Notes: generated by a model not told the origin, from the letters alone. Counted from the first letter of the stretch, positions 9,119-17,899 are shown. The stretch is 64,000 bases of DNA from Corallococcus soli (GCF_014930455.1 NZ_JAAIYO010000008.1:306748-370747); one strand, 5' to 3'. Translations and numbers: made by a program.

Positions 9119-9928
9119 TCAACGTTCGGCTTCCATGCGCGCCTTCTCTCGGACAATGACGTCGCGCACATGGTCGCGCAGGGCGTGTACGTCCCCGTTG
9201 AAGCCGGCCGGGTCGATGGGCTCCAGCACGCGCACCCGGGCGTGGACCGCCTGCTGGATGACCAGCCCGTGCTTGGGGATGGTCCGCGCGGTGCCGGTGA
9301 GGACGATGGGGATGATGGGGCAGCGCTGCTGGATGGACAGCGTGAAGGCGCCGTCCTTGAAGGCCTTCACCTCGCCATCCTTGGAGCGGGTGCCTTCGGG
9401 GAACATGAGGATGGGGATGCCGCGCGAAAGCCAGCGCTCACACCCGGCCATCATCTGGATGATGCTCTCGCGGTCGCCCCGGATGAGCGGTACGTAGCGG
9501 TTGAGGCGCATGTTCCAGCCGATGAGCGGCAGCTTGAAGTTCTCCGCCTTGGACACCCACTTGAACGGCCGGTAGAGGCCGAACAGGACCAGGATGTCCG
9601 CCAGTGACTCGTGGTTGGCCACCAGCACCGCCGCGCCCTTCCACGGCAGGCGTTCGCGGCCCTCCACCCGCAGGTGCCACAGCGGGTTCACGTAGAAATA
9701 CAGCTGCGCCCAGAAGCACGAATACAGGTGCAGCATGCGCCCATCCGCGTCGAACGGGCGGGTGAGTGCCCACAGCAGCAGTGCACCCATGAACAGTGCC
9801 GTGCTGGACAGCGCGAAGAAGATCCAGAATGCGATTGAGAGGAGGATTCGGATAGCCCCCAGTCTGTCATGGATTGGTGGATCCACCCATCGGAGGTGGG
9901 CACTATCGGTTCGCGGCGCACCGGGCAC
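9119..9928 (-). CDS. 1-acyl-sn-glycerol-3-phosphate acyltransferase (PlsC-type)
   Basis: 269 residues from GTG at 9928; a GTG at 9886 is an equally possible start and would leave more room for the divergent promoters. An N-terminal membrane helix (about residues 28-58) is followed by the acyltransferase motif I NHESLAD (HX4D, catalytic His/Asp) and motif III FPEGTRSKDG. The C-terminus is basic. PlsC-family enzymes transfer an acyl group to lysophosphatidate in membrane lipid synthesis; other lysolipid acceptors are possible. It diverges from the MaoC-type gene, and neighbouring desaturase genes support a lipid-remodelling role. Confidence 0.85.
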   Translation of the reverse strand: MPGAPRTDSAHLRWVDPPIHDRLGAIRILLSIAFWIFFALSSTALFMGALLLWALTRPFDADGRMLHLYSCFWAQLYFYVNPLWHLRVEGRERLPWKGAAVLVANHESLADILVLFGLYRPFKWVSKAENFKLPLIGWNMRLNRYVPLIRGDRESIIQMMAGCERWLSRGIPILMFPEGTRSKDGEVKAFKDGAFTLSIQQRCPIIPIVLTGTARTIPKHGLVIQQAVHARVRVLEPIDPAGFNGDVHALRDHVRDVIVREKARMEAER

Positions 9929-9942
9929 GAAGGGACAGGGAC

Positions 9943-10419
9943 ATGAATCCAGCGGAGACGGGGGAGCGGAAGGAATTGTTCCTGGACGACCTCCAGGTGG
10001 GCCAGCGTTTCGTCAGCGGCACGCATGCCGTGGACGCGGAGCAGATCATCGCCTTCGCCCGGCAGTTTGATCCGCAGGGCTTCCACCTGGACGACGAAGC
10101 CGCGAAGGACACGCTCTTCGAAAGCCTGGCGGCGAGCGGCTGGCACACGGCCGCCATCACCATGAAGCTCAACGTGCAGGGGGGCCTGCCGTTCCGGGGG
10201 GGCATCATCGGGGCGGGCGGGGAGATCCGCTGGCCCAGGCCCACGCGTCCCGGGGACGTGCTGCACGTGGAGAGCGAGGTGGTGGAGGTCACCCCCTCGC
10301 GCACGAATCCGGCGCGAGGCATCGCCACGGTGCGCAGTGAGACGCGCAACCAGCGGGGGGACGTGGTGCAGGTGCTCACCGCGAAGCTGGTCCTGCCCCG
10401 CCGCCCGGCGAGCGGGTGA
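9943..10419 (+). CDS. MaoC-like hot-dog dehydratase/enoyl-CoA hydratase
   Basis: 158 residues from ATG 9943, chosen because AGGGACAGGGAC stands directly in front. The sequence FDPQGFHLDDEAAKDTLF with a following GWHTA matches the hydratase-2 motif (Asp and His acting on the acyl-CoA) in the central hot-dog helix. MaoC-like enzymes hydrate trans-2-enoyl-CoA to R-3-hydroxyacyl-CoA or act as related dehydratases. The next gene in the same direction is a desaturase 101 bases on, so the two may share a transcript for acyl-chain modification. Confidence 0.8.
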   Translation: MNPAETGERKELFLDDLQVGQRFVSGTHAVDAEQIIAFARQFDPQGFHLDDEAAKDTLFESLAASGWHTAAITMKLNVQGGLPFRGGIIGAGGEIRWPRPTRPGDVLHVESEVVEVTPSRTNPARGIATVRSETRNQRGDVVQVLTAKLVLPRRPASG

Positions 10420-10520
10420 GCTGGAACGAAGGCTTTCCGGCGCTCCGGGTGGAGGTTAGCGTGCGGCCTCTCATGGGCCGTGCCCGTGGTTCCCCCGTCC
10501 CGCCCCCCAGGAGTCCTTCC

Positions 10521-11681
10521 ATGTCCCGCGGCACCCCCGACTTCGACCTCGCCTCCGTGGACGCGGAGGGCTTCTACCGGGAGCTGAAGGAGATCCGCGC
10601 CCAGGTGGACGCCTCCCTGGGCGAGGCGGACGCGGCGCACCTGCGCAAGCTGGAGCGCTGGGGACGGGTGGCCACCGGGCTGGGCGTGGGCACGGCGTGG
10701 ATCGCCCCCAACCCCCTGAGCGCGGTGGCGCTGGGCCTGGGGCGCTCGACGCGCTGGCTGCTCATGCACCACGTGGGGCACCGGGGCTACGACCGGGTGC
10801 CGGGCCTGCCCGCGTCGCGCACGAGCAAGGGCTTCGCGAAGGGCCACCGACGCTTCCTGGACTGGCTGGACTGGATGCTGCCGGAGGCGTGGGTCTTCGA
10901 GCACAACGTGCTGCACCACTCGCACACCGGCGAGGACGCGGACCCCGACCTGCTGGAGCGCAACGCGGAGGGCACGCTCCGGGACACGGGCCGGCCGCTG
11001 CCGCTGCGCTACCTGCAGCTGGCGCTCCTGGCCATCACCTGGCGCGCCAGCTACTACGCGCCGGAGACGCTGGGGTCGCTGCGGCGCAAGGGCCGGCGTG
11101 AGGGCGGGTCGCTGACGCGGGCGGAGGTGTGGGAGCTGGTGACGCGCTGCTACCTGCCGTACGCGGCCGTCAACTTCGGCCTGTACCCGGCGGCGTTCCT
11201 GGTGCTGGGGCCGTGGGCGGCGTTCAGCGTGCTCTGCAACTCCGTGATGGCGGACGTCGTCACCAACCTGCACACGTTCTTCGTCGTGGGGCCCAACCAC
11301 ACCGGCGAGGACCTGTACCGCTTCGACAGCGCGCCCGCGAACAAGGCCGAGCGCATGGTGCAGCAGGTGCTGGGCAGCGCGAACTACCGCACGGGCGGCG
11401 ACCTCAACGACTACGCCCACCTGTGGCTGAACTATCAAATCGAGCACCACCTCTGGCCGGACCTGCCGATGCTGAAGTACGCCGAGGTGCAGCCGAAGGT
11501 GCGCGCCCTGTGCGAGAAGTACGGCATCCCCTACGTGCAGGAGAGCGTCTGGACGCGCGCGCGCAAGATGGTGGACGTCGTCGTGGGCAAGGCGTCCATG
11601 AAGCGGCTGGCGAAGGCCGGGGCTCCGGCGGCGACGGACGCGAGCGTGGACGCGGCGGCGGCGGAGGCCTCCGCGGCCTGA
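10521..11681 (+). CDS. Membrane fatty acid desaturase, front-end-like third box
   Basis: 386 residues from ATG 10521, preceded by AGGAG nine bases upstream. Three His boxes are visible: HHVGHRGYD (about residue 78), EHNVLHHSHTGEDAD (about 125) and QIEHHLWPDLP (about 310). The third box begins with Gln instead of His, a feature of front-end (delta-5/delta-6-type) desaturases that make polyunsaturated acids; no fused cytochrome b5 domain (HPGG) is present. Hydrophobic segments at about 45-75 and 205-250 fit the four-helix family topology. The Ala-rich C-terminus is likely disordered. Substrate and regiospecificity are inference. Confidence 0.85.
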   Translation: MSRGTPDFDLASVDAEGFYRELKEIRAQVDASLGEADAAHLRKLERWGRVATGLGVGTAWIAPNPLSAVALGLGRSTRWLLMHHVGHRGYDRVPGLPASRTSKGFAKGHRRFLDWLDWMLPEAWVFEHNVLHHSHTGEDADPDLLERNAEGTLRDTGRPLPLRYLQLALLAITWRASYYAPETLGSLRRKGRREGGSLTRAEVWELVTRCYLPYAAVNFGLYPAAFLVLGPWAAFSVLCNSVMADVVTNLHTFFVVGPNHTGEDLYRFDSAPANKAERMVQQVLGSANYRTGGDLNDYAHLWLNYQIEHHLWPDLPMLKYAEVQPKVRALCEKYGIPYVQESVWTRARKMVDVVVGKASMKRLAKAGAPAATDASVDAAAAEASAA

Positions 11682-11682
11682 G

Positions 11683-12180
11683 TCAGGCGGGAGGCGCGCG
11701 GCGACGGCGGGGCAGGGGGGCGAGCGCCACGGGCGTGGCCTCCACCGTCGTCCCCTCGTGGCGGATGGCCTCCGCGTTCACCACGCGCACGCCGTCCGGC
11801 TGCACGGGCAGGCCGATGGTCTCCACGAACAGGCGGTAGCTCTCCTCCAGCCGCCGGTGCAGGGCGATGAAGGTCTGGTGCGCGGTGCCGGGCATGTCCT
11901 CCGTGTAGGTGAAGTACCAGCGCAGCTCGTCCAGGCGCGTGTAGAAGTGGTCCACCACGGCCTGCTCCTGTTCGGACAGGTGGATGAGCTGGATGAAGGC
12001 GCCGGCGGCGTAGTGCGACGCCACCGTCTCCACCAGCGGGCCCCGGCTGCGCAGGCGGGAGAAGAGGATGAACATCTCCTCCCGGCGTGCGGCCAGGCGG
12101 CGCATGATCCCGGCGGCGTCCAGGGCGAGCAGGTTGCGAACGCGCGCGGTGGTCTCTTCGGCCTTCTTGCGGCGAGCCAT
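11683..12180 (-). CDS. Uncharacterised helical protein
   Basis: 165 residues from ATG 12180; the frame is open further upstream, but the upstream part is arginine/proline-rich and looks non-coding. The sequence begins with a basic MARRKKAEETT segment, then a mostly helical body rich in charged and aromatic residues (LDELRWYFTYTEDMP, HRRLEESYRLFVETIG) and ends in a basic PRRRRAPP tail. No signal peptide, membrane segment or known motif is seen. It ends one base after the desaturase stop, convergent. I do not recognise its family. Confidence 0.6.
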   Translation of the reverse strand: MARRKKAEETTARVRNLLALDAAGIMRRLAARREEMFILFSRLRSRGPLVETVASHYAAGAFIQLIHLSEQEQAVVDHFYTRLDELRWYFTYTEDMPGTAHQTFIALHRRLEESYRLFVETIGLPVQPDGVRVVNAEAIRHEGTTVEATPVALAPLPRRRRAPPA

Positions 12181-12353
12181 GGTGCGACGCAGCCTACCGT
12201 CAGTGGCCTCGTGTCCGTGAGGACCCCGTGCGCTCCGGCGGGCCTGCGGCGCCCCCGGGGCCGTCCTCCCCGTGGGGAGGCGGGCGACCGGGCCCGTGTC
12301 CGCCTCACGGGGATGCGGCATGGCAGTGGAGCGGTTGTTACGGTGGGGCCACC

Positions 12354-12980
12354 ATGGTGCTCAAGATCGTCCAGGCAGGAGAGCCGGTGCTGCGACAGCG
12401 CGCCCGCGAGCTGACCCCCGAGGAGATTGGCAGTGAGGAGACGCGACGGCTCATCGCGCTGATGCGCGACACGATGCGGGACGCGCCCGGCGTGGGGCTG
12501 GCGGCGCCCCAGGTGGGGGTGGGCCTGCGGCTGGTCGTCATCGAGGACCGCGCGGAGTACCAGGCCGGCGCGACGCCCGCGGACCTGGCCACGCGGGAGC
12601 GCGCGCCGGTGGCGTTCCACGTGTTGATCAACCCCAGGTTGGTGGTGGAGGACCCGACGCCCGCGGAGTTCCATGAGGGCTGCCTGAGCGTGAACGGGTT
12701 CGCGGCGCTGGTGCCCCGGGCGCGCGGCGTGCGGGTGGAGGCGCTGGACGAGCACGGGCAGCCGGTGTCGCTGTCGGCGCGGGGCTGGTACGCGCGCATC
12801 CTCCAGCACGAGGTGGACCACCTGGACGGCACCCTCTACGTGGACCGCATGGAGACGCGCAGCCTCACCACGCAGGACAACCACCGCCGGCATTGGATGG
12901 GCAGGAGCACGGCGCAGGTGCGCGAGGCGCTGGGGCTGCCCGAAAGACAGACGGGGATTCCCCCGGAGGAGACGTCATGA
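12354..12980 (+). CDS. def: Peptide deformylase
   Basis: 208 residues from ATG 12354. All three deformylase motifs are present: GVGLAAPQVG (residues 46-55), EGCLSV (C110 metal ligand) and QHEVDHLDG (H152, E153, H156). The enzyme removes the formyl group from nascent N-termini in the cytoplasm. An insertion between motifs 1 and 2 (about residues 66-86) makes it slightly longer than typical class I enzymes. Its stop overlaps the start of the next gene (ATGA), so the flavin oxidoreductase is probably translationally coupled. The gene is not next to fmt, so it may be a second copy in the genome. Confidence 0.93.
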   Translation: MVLKIVQAGEPVLRQRARELTPEEIGSEETRRLIALMRDTMRDAPGVGLAAPQVGVGLRLVVIEDRAEYQAGATPADLATRERAPVAFHVLINPRLVVEDPTPAEFHEGCLSVNGFAALVPRARGVRVEALDEHGQPVSLSARGWYARILQHEVDHLDGTLYVDRMETRSLTTQDNHRRHWMGRSTAQVREALGLPERQTGIPPEETS

Positions 12981-14053
12981 GCAACACCCGGCTGTTCACC
13001 CCGCTGAAGCTGCGGGACGTCACGCTGCGCAACCGCGTGGTGGTCTCACCCATGTGTCAGTACTCCAGCGAGGACGGCTTCGCCAATGAGTGGCACGTCG
13101 TGCACCTGGGCAGTCGCGCGGTGGGGGGCGCGGGGCTGGTGTTGACGGAGGCCACGGCGGTGGAGCCGGAGGGGCGCATCTCGCCGCAGGATTTGGGGCT
13201 GTGGAAGGACGCGCACGTGGAGACGTTGGCGCGCATCAACCGTTTCATGCACCAGAACGGCGCCGCGTCGGGCGTGCAACTGGCGCACGCGGGCCGGAAG
13301 GCCTCCACGCCTCGGCCCTGGGACACGGGGCAGGGCTCCACGGTGGCGCCGGAGCACGGGGGCTGGACGCCGGTGGGGCCCACGGCGGAGGCGTTCGACG
13401 AGGCGTATCCGAAGCCGGCGGCGCTGGACGAGGCGGGCATCGCGCGAGTGGTGAAGGCGTTCGGTGACGCGGCGGTGCGGGCCAAGGCGGCGGGGTTCCA
13501 GGTGGTGGAGCTGCACGCGGCGCACGGCTACCTGCTGCACGAGTTCCTGTCGCCGCTGTCGAACAAGCGGACGGACCGGTACGGCGGCTCGTTCGAGAAC
13601 CGCACGCGCTTCGCGCTGGAGGTGACGCGCGCGGTGCGGGCGAAGTGGCCGGAGTCACAGCCGCTCTTCATGCGCATCTCCGCCACGGATTGGGTGGAGG
13701 GGGGCTGGACGGCGGAGGATTCGGTGGCGCTGGCGAAGCTGGTGGCGAAGGAGGGCGTGGACCTCATCGACTGCTCGTCGGGGGGCGTGGTGCCCGGGGT
13801 GAAGATTCCGGTGGGGCCGGGCTACCAGACGTCGCTGGCGGAGAAAGTTCGCAAGGAGACGGGCCTGCTGACGGGCGCGGTGGGGATGATCCGCTCCGCG
13901 TTCCAGGCGGAGCACGTCCTGGCGACGGGGCAGGCGGACGTCGTCATCCTGGCGCGGGAGCTGCTGCGCGATCCGTACTGGCCGCTGCGCGCCGCGAAGG
14001 AGCTGCACGCGGACGTCCTCTGGCCGCACCAGTACGAGCGCGCGAAGAACTGA
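12977..14053 (+). CDS. NADH:flavin oxidoreductase, YqjM-type Old Yellow Enzyme
   Basis: 358 residues, a full-length TIM-barrel OYE. ATG 12977 overlaps the deformylase stop by four bases. The SPMCQYSSEDG segment contains C27, the flavin-tuning cysteine of YqjM-class enzymes; HAGRKAS and ELHAAHGYLLHEFLSP supply substrate and FMN contacts, and NKRTDRYGGSFENR is the family signature. FMN-dependent reduction of activated C=C bonds (enones, nitro compounds) with NAD(P)H is expected. The physiological substrate is unknown; pairing with def looks like coupling of convenience. Confidence 0.9.
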   Translation: MSNTRLFTPLKLRDVTLRNRVVVSPMCQYSSEDGFANEWHVVHLGSRAVGGAGLVLTEATAVEPEGRISPQDLGLWKDAHVETLARINRFMHQNGAASGVQLAHAGRKASTPRPWDTGQGSTVAPEHGGWTPVGPTAEAFDEAYPKPAALDEAGIARVVKAFGDAAVRAKAAGFQVVELHAAHGYLLHEFLSPLSNKRTDRYGGSFENRTRFALEVTRAVRAKWPESQPLFMRISATDWVEGGWTAEDSVALAKLVAKEGVDLIDCSSGGVVPGVKIPVGPGYQTSLAEKVRKETGLLTGAVGMIRSAFQAEHVLATGQADVVILARELLRDPYWPLRAAKELHADVLWPHQYERAKN

Positions 14054-14074
14054 CGTGTGACGTGGGGCGCCGGT

Positions 14075-14971
14075 TCAGTCGTCGAGGAACCGGCGGTCCC
14101 ACTGTTGGAAGGTCGCGGCGGGGAAGCCCGGGGGGCCGTGAGGGGCGTGGAAGGCCCAGGGCTCCAGGACGCGGGCAAGCTCCCGGTACGCGGGCAGCGG
14201 TTGATCGGGGCCTCCGGGTTCCGGAGCCGGGCCCAGGGTGACGACAGCCCGGGACGCGTCCAGGGACTCCACGGTGGTGCCAGGGGTGTGGAGCTGGGAG
14301 CGCAGGAAGTCCGTGCCGCCCATTTCGCTCAGGGCTGGATCGCCAATGAACGTCATCCAGTGCGGGACGCGCAGGCGGGTGCCGATGTCATAGGCGGTCC
14401 GCTGGAGATCCAGGACGTCGACTCCTGGATGCTGGAGCAACTGGGGAACGAGGTCCTTCATGACGGTCCCAAAGTCCAGGAAGCCGGAAACAGAGTACCC
14501 CGCATGGCCTGCGCTGAAGGGCAGTGGCTCGGCCAGAGCGATTGCCAATTCCCGGACGCGTTGCGGTCCATGGGACTTCATCCATGCCGTTGGAATCACG
14601 AATTGAACTGCGGTCACGGCGTCAGGGAACCCACGAAACTGTGGGTTGTCCAGGTCCTTTCCATCGTAATTGAACTCATAACTGTCAGGATATGGATTGT
14701 CATTGGTGAGCGAAACGTGCGTGCGGATCGAACGACGGAGCTTCTCGCGGATCTTCTCCCAACCGGCATGATCCAAATCCCGCCACTCACCGTCCTCGTG
14801 TGCATATTGCGTGAGGGCCTGCGCTCCTACCACTTCGGTGAATATTTGAAGTGATTGCGATACGGCGCTGGAGACCTCCGCAGTGGCTCTGGGGAGATAG
14901 AGGCAGATGCTGATGTTTTCTTGTGTGACAACCCTGCCCTTTCGGGTGACCTGCATTCTTGGAGAGTTCAT
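14075..14971 (-). CDS. DUF3396 (type VI immunity family-like) protein
   Basis: 298 residues from ATG 14971, two bases after the preceding toxin-candidate stop, so the pair is tightly coupled. The body (VTQENISICLYLPR, YEFNYDGKDLDNP, GHAGYSVSGFLDFG, YDIGTRLRVPHWMTFIGD) matches my recollection of DUF3396 proteins, some of which are annotated as immunity proteins to type VI effectors. No signal peptide, so a cytoplasmic antidote is plausible. Codon use is less G/C-biased than the neighbours, compatible with horizontal transfer. Family assignment is from memory, without a search. Confidence 0.7.
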   Translation of the reverse strand: MNSPRMQVTRKGRVVTQENISICLYLPRATAEVSSAVSQSLQIFTEVVGAQALTQYAHEDGEWRDLDHAGWEKIREKLRRSIRTHVSLTNDNPYPDSYEFNYDGKDLDNPQFRGFPDAVTAVQFVIPTAWMKSHGPQRVRELAIALAEPLPFSAGHAGYSVSGFLDFGTVMKDLVPQLLQHPGVDVLDLQRTAYDIGTRLRVPHWMTFIGDPALSEMGGTDFLRSQLHTPGTTVESLDASRAVVTLGPAPEPGGPDQPLPAYRELARVLEPWAFHAPHGPPGFPAATFQQWDRRFLDD

Positions 14972-14973
14972 AT

Positions 14974-15240
14974 TCAGGGGCTTGCTCCCAGCCAGGGGGA
15001 AACTCGAAGGACAAGCTTGATCTTGAATGCTTCGGAGTAGATGTCGCTCTGGGTTCTTCCTGCGTAGGGATGCCCTGGCGAGTACTCTCGCCAAGGGGTA
15101 AGCCTGGAGATGTCGGCACAGGGAAACTTGAAGTCGTAGATGGCCTGGACCCTCTCCGGATGTCCGTCGTGAAGGACGACGTCTGGCACAAGGGTTCCCT
15201 TCAGCTCGAAGAAGCTCCCGTCGCGCCGAATGCCATCCAC
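14974..15240 (-). CDS. C-terminal PD-(D/E)XK-like domain of a split toxin candidate
   Basis: 88 residues if begun at GTG 15240, but the frame is continuous with the lipoprotein gene at 15256-15765 except for one TAG (15256-15258); five codons (LSPDK) separate that TAG from the GTG. A nuclease-like constellation is visible: E12, PD at 19-20 in VPDVVLHD, and D36-x-K38 in IYDFKF, i.e. the PD-(D/E)XK arrangement, followed by GRTQSDIY. This would be the effector tail of the lipoprotein. No good ribosome site lies at normal distance from GTG 15240, so independent translation is doubtful; the piece is probably the 3' half of a pseudogene or is reached by stop readthrough. Confidence 0.6.
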   Translation of the reverse strand: MDGIRRDGSFFELKGTLVPDVVLHDGHPERVQAIYDFKFPCADISRLTPWREYSPGHPYAGRTQSDIYSEAFKIKLVLRVSPWLGASP

Positions 15241-15255
15241 TTTGTCTGGCGATAG

Positions 15256-15765
15256 CTAGGTCGTCTCCTTGCGGTCCGGGTCGTATTTGTAGGTCGGTTC
15301 GAGGCTGAATCCACCCGGCCGGAGTTCATTCAACTTCTCGGCGGCACAGCGCAGCGCGATGCGGTGCATCTCCTCCCCGAGAATCATGGCGCGGGTAAGG
15401 GTCTTGCCCTGCGGACCCGTGAATTCTTCCAGGCACTCATCCCGGGTCGGACTTCGGGTCCCGAAGTGCTCAAGGATGATCTCTGCCCGAGCCTTGTCCG
15501 CGCATTCCTCCAGGGCTTCCGTGACCTGCTCCAGCAGCGCTTCATCCAGGAGCTTCGCCGCCGCGACCGCTGAACCTCCCGCGGTCCCCACGGCCCGGAG
15601 GGTCCAGGGGAGGATGGATTCCTGCCCGGCGGCCTGGGCGCAGGAGGCGGGTCGGGTCCGGCAGGCGTTCGTCGCGGAGTCGAGCTTGAACCGCGCCCCT
15701 GCGCAGCCCTGGAGCAGCACCGCCATGCCCAGCAATCCCAACGTCCACGTCGGCTTCAACCGCAC
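15256..15765 (-). CDS. Lipoprotein, N-terminal part of a nonsense-split toxin candidate
   Basis: 169 residues. The signal peptide ends in the lipobox LLQGC (C21). The mature part has several cysteines (in NACRTRPASCAQ, ECADK, DECLEE, LRCAAEK) and a hydrophobic Ala/Gly-rich segment at about 58-80. It stops at TAG 15256-15258, but the same frame resumes at once and carries a PD-(D/E)XK-like tail to 14974. I recall myxobacterial lipoproteins of this layout as single chains of about 260 residues next to DUF3396 genes, so this copy appears interrupted. Possible readings: recent nonsense mutation, sequencing error, or programmed readthrough. Confidence 0.65.
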   Translation of the reverse strand: MRLKPTWTLGLLGMAVLLQGCAGARFKLDSATNACRTRPASCAQAAGQESILPWTLRAVGTAGGSAVAAAKLLDEALLEQVTEALEECADKARAEIILEHFGTRSPTRDECLEEFTGPQGKTLTRAMILGEEMHRIALRCAAEKLNELRPGGFSLEPTYKYDPDRKETT

Positions 15766-15803
15766 GAGCGCCTTCCTTCCCCGGTCCGCATAAGCTCCGC
15801 CGC

Positions 15804-16652
15804 ATGCTGACCGAGGTGCAGGCAGGACCCTATACCGTGCGCGGTATCTCCGTGGGCGGTGTGTACACGTCGCTCCTCGTACCGGAATTGGGCGTGCTGC
15901 TGGATGTCGGCGTTCCCATCCGCTCCTTCGCCAGCACGGATCGCATCTTCCTGAGTCATGGCCATGCGGACCACGCCAGCGCGCTGGGGTCGCTCCTGGG
16001 CATCCGCGCGCTGGTGGGGAAGGGCCCGCCGCAGGTCTATCTCCCAGCGGAGATCGAAGCCCCCGTCCAGGAGGCCATCGCCGCGCTGGGACGGCTGCAC
16101 CGCATGAACGCGGACCTCCACACCGTGCCCATGCGCCCCGGTGACACCCTCAAGCTCCAGCAGGACCTCTGGGTGCGTGCCTTTCGCACGCACCATCCCG
16201 TGCCGTCGCTGGGCTACCAGTTCATCCGCCGCGTCTCCAAGCTCAAGCCCGAGTTCCGCGAGCTGCCCCCCGCGGAGATCGGCCGCCGTCGCCAGGCCGG
16301 TGAGCCCCTCTTCGATGAGGTCGAACGCCTGGAGCTGGCCTACTGCACCGACACGCTGTCCAACGTGCTGGAGCGCCAGCCGTCCCTGTTCGACAGCCGC
16401 GTGCTCATCCTCGAATGCACGTTCATCGACGCGGAGCGCACCGTGCGCGATGCGCAGGAGCGGGCCCACATCCACCTGGAGGAGATCGCCTCCATGGCCG
16501 ACCGCTTCCAGAACGAGGCCCTGGTCCTGATGCACTTCAGTCAGGCTTACAGCCCCGCTCAGGTCCACGCGACCCTCAAGGCCCGGCTGCCCGCCTCGCT
16601 CCTGGAGCGTGTGCGAATCTTCGCTCCGGACTCCGGCCGCTGGTTCGGTTGA
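15804..16652 (+). CDS. MBL-fold metallo-hydrolase, RNase Z-like
   Basis: 282 residues. The metallo-beta-lactamase motif SHGHADH (H52, H54, D56, H57) is followed by further ligands in THHPVPSLGY, CTDTLSN and MHFSQAYSP. The AEIGRRRQAGEPLF stretch and the overall layout recall the RNase Z-like group found in plants and cyanobacteria, rather than classical tRNase Z with its flexible arm. Zinc-dependent phosphodiesterase activity, perhaps on tRNA 3' ends, is inferred. It diverges from the lipoprotein gene with only 38 bases between, so promoters overlap. Confidence 0.8.
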   Translation: MLTEVQAGPYTVRGISVGGVYTSLLVPELGVLLDVGVPIRSFASTDRIFLSHGHADHASALGSLLGIRALVGKGPPQVYLPAEIEAPVQEAIAALGRLHRMNADLHTVPMRPGDTLKLQQDLWVRAFRTHHPVPSLGYQFIRRVSKLKPEFRELPPAEIGRRRQAGEPLFDEVERLELAYCTDTLSNVLERQPSLFDSRVLILECTFIDAERTVRDAQERAHIHLEEIASMADRFQNEALVLMHFSQAYSPAQVHATLKARLPASLLERVRIFAPDSGRWFG

Positions 16653-16683
16653 CCGCCAGCGCTGGCCTTCCTGAAAGGCAGCC

Positions 16684-17859
16684 ATGACTCCGCCTCCCGT
16701 CGCGTCCGCGCCCGTCCGACACGTCCTCATCTCCGGGGCTGGCATTGGAGGGCTCACGCTGGCGTGCGCGCTGCACCGCGCCGGCCTGCGCGCCACCGTG
16801 CTCGAACGCGCGGACGCGCTGCGGCCGGTGGGCGCGGGGCTCATCGTGCAGGTGAATGCCTCGCTCGCGCTGCGCCGCATCGGCCTGTGTGACGCGGTGG
16901 TGGCCGAAGGGGCCCTGGTGGAACACAGCGCCGTGCTCGATGTGTCGGGCCAGCGCCTCACCCAGGTGGACGTAGGAGCGCTCCAGCGGGAGCTGGATGC
17001 GCCGATGGTCGCGCTGCACCGCGCTCGCCTCCAGGCCGTCCTGCGCGCCCACGTCGGCCCGGAGGATGACGTGCGCCTGGGCGTCGCGGTGACGGGCTTC
17101 CAGGACGACGGGGCCCGGGTCACCGCGTCCCTGTCCGACGGCACCACCGTCTCCGGCGACGTGCTGGTGGGCGCGGACGGCCTGCGCTCCGCCGTGCGCA
17201 CCGGGCTGTGGGGCGAACAGCCCACCCGGTACTCCGGCTACACGAGCTGGCGCGGCGTGTGCCCGGCCGCGGAGCTCGTCGCCCCGGGACACGTCTCCGA
17301 AACGTGGGGGCCCGGCGCGCGCTTCGGCATCGTGCCCATCGGCCATGGCGAGGTGTACTGGTTCGCCACGCTCAACGCCTCGGCGGGGACGGAGGACGCC
17401 CCCGGACAGACGCTCTCCGCCTTGCGCGAGCGCTTCTCCGGATGGCATGCGCCCATCGCGGCCCTGCTCACGGCGACCCCTCCCGAGCGCGTCCTGCGCA
17501 CGGACATCCACGACCGCCCGCCGCTGCGCCAATGGAGCCGGGGCCGGGTGACCCTCCTGGGCGACGCCGCGCACCCGATGACGCCGAACCTGGGGCAGGG
17601 CGGCTGTCAGGCCATCGAGGACGCCGTGGTGCTGGCGGAGTCCCTGGCGGCCCCGGGCGCGGTGGAGGATGCGCTGCGCGCCTACGAGGCCCGCCGGCTG
17701 ACGCGCGCCAACCAGATGGTCGTGCGCTCACGGCAGATGGGGCGCGTGGGCCAGTGGGAGAACGGCGCCGCTCGCTTCGTGCGGGATTCGCTGCTGCGGT
17801 GCGTTCCCGCGAGCATGGCCGCGCAGCAGATTCGGGAGCTGGTGAAGTCCGCGTCGTGA
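16684..17859 (+). CDS. FAD-dependent monooxygenase (PHBH-fold aromatic hydroxylase family)
   Basis: 391 residues. ISGAGIGGLTLACALHRAG near the N-terminus is the GxGxxG ADP-binding loop, VLVGADGLRSAVR (about residue 160) is the DG motif, and GDAAHPMTPNLGQGG (about 295) is the second FAD-binding GD motif. This order defines the class A flavoprotein monooxygenases (salicylate, 6-hydroxynicotinate or zeaxanthin-type hydroxylases). Start ATG 16684 follows GAAAGGCAG. The substrate is unknown; no pathway partners are adjacent. It may share a transcript with the MBL-fold gene 31 bases upstream. Confidence 0.88.
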   Translation: MTPPPVASAPVRHVLISGAGIGGLTLACALHRAGLRATVLERADALRPVGAGLIVQVNASLALRRIGLCDAVVAEGALVEHSAVLDVSGQRLTQVDVGALQRELDAPMVALHRARLQAVLRAHVGPEDDVRLGVAVTGFQDDGARVTASLSDGTTVSGDVLVGADGLRSAVRTGLWGEQPTRYSGYTSWRGVCPAAELVAPGHVSETWGPGARFGIVPIGHGEVYWFATLNASAGTEDAPGQTLSALRERFSGWHAPIAALLTATPPERVLRTDIHDRPPLRQWSRGRVTLLGDAAHPMTPNLGQGGCQAIEDAVVLAESLAAPGAVEDALRAYEARRLTRANQMVVRSRQMGRVGQWENGAARFVRDSLLRCVPASMAAQQIRELVKSAS

Positions 17860-17899
17860 GGCGGCCCACCCGGAGCGGGGCCGGGACAGGCCAGGGCCC

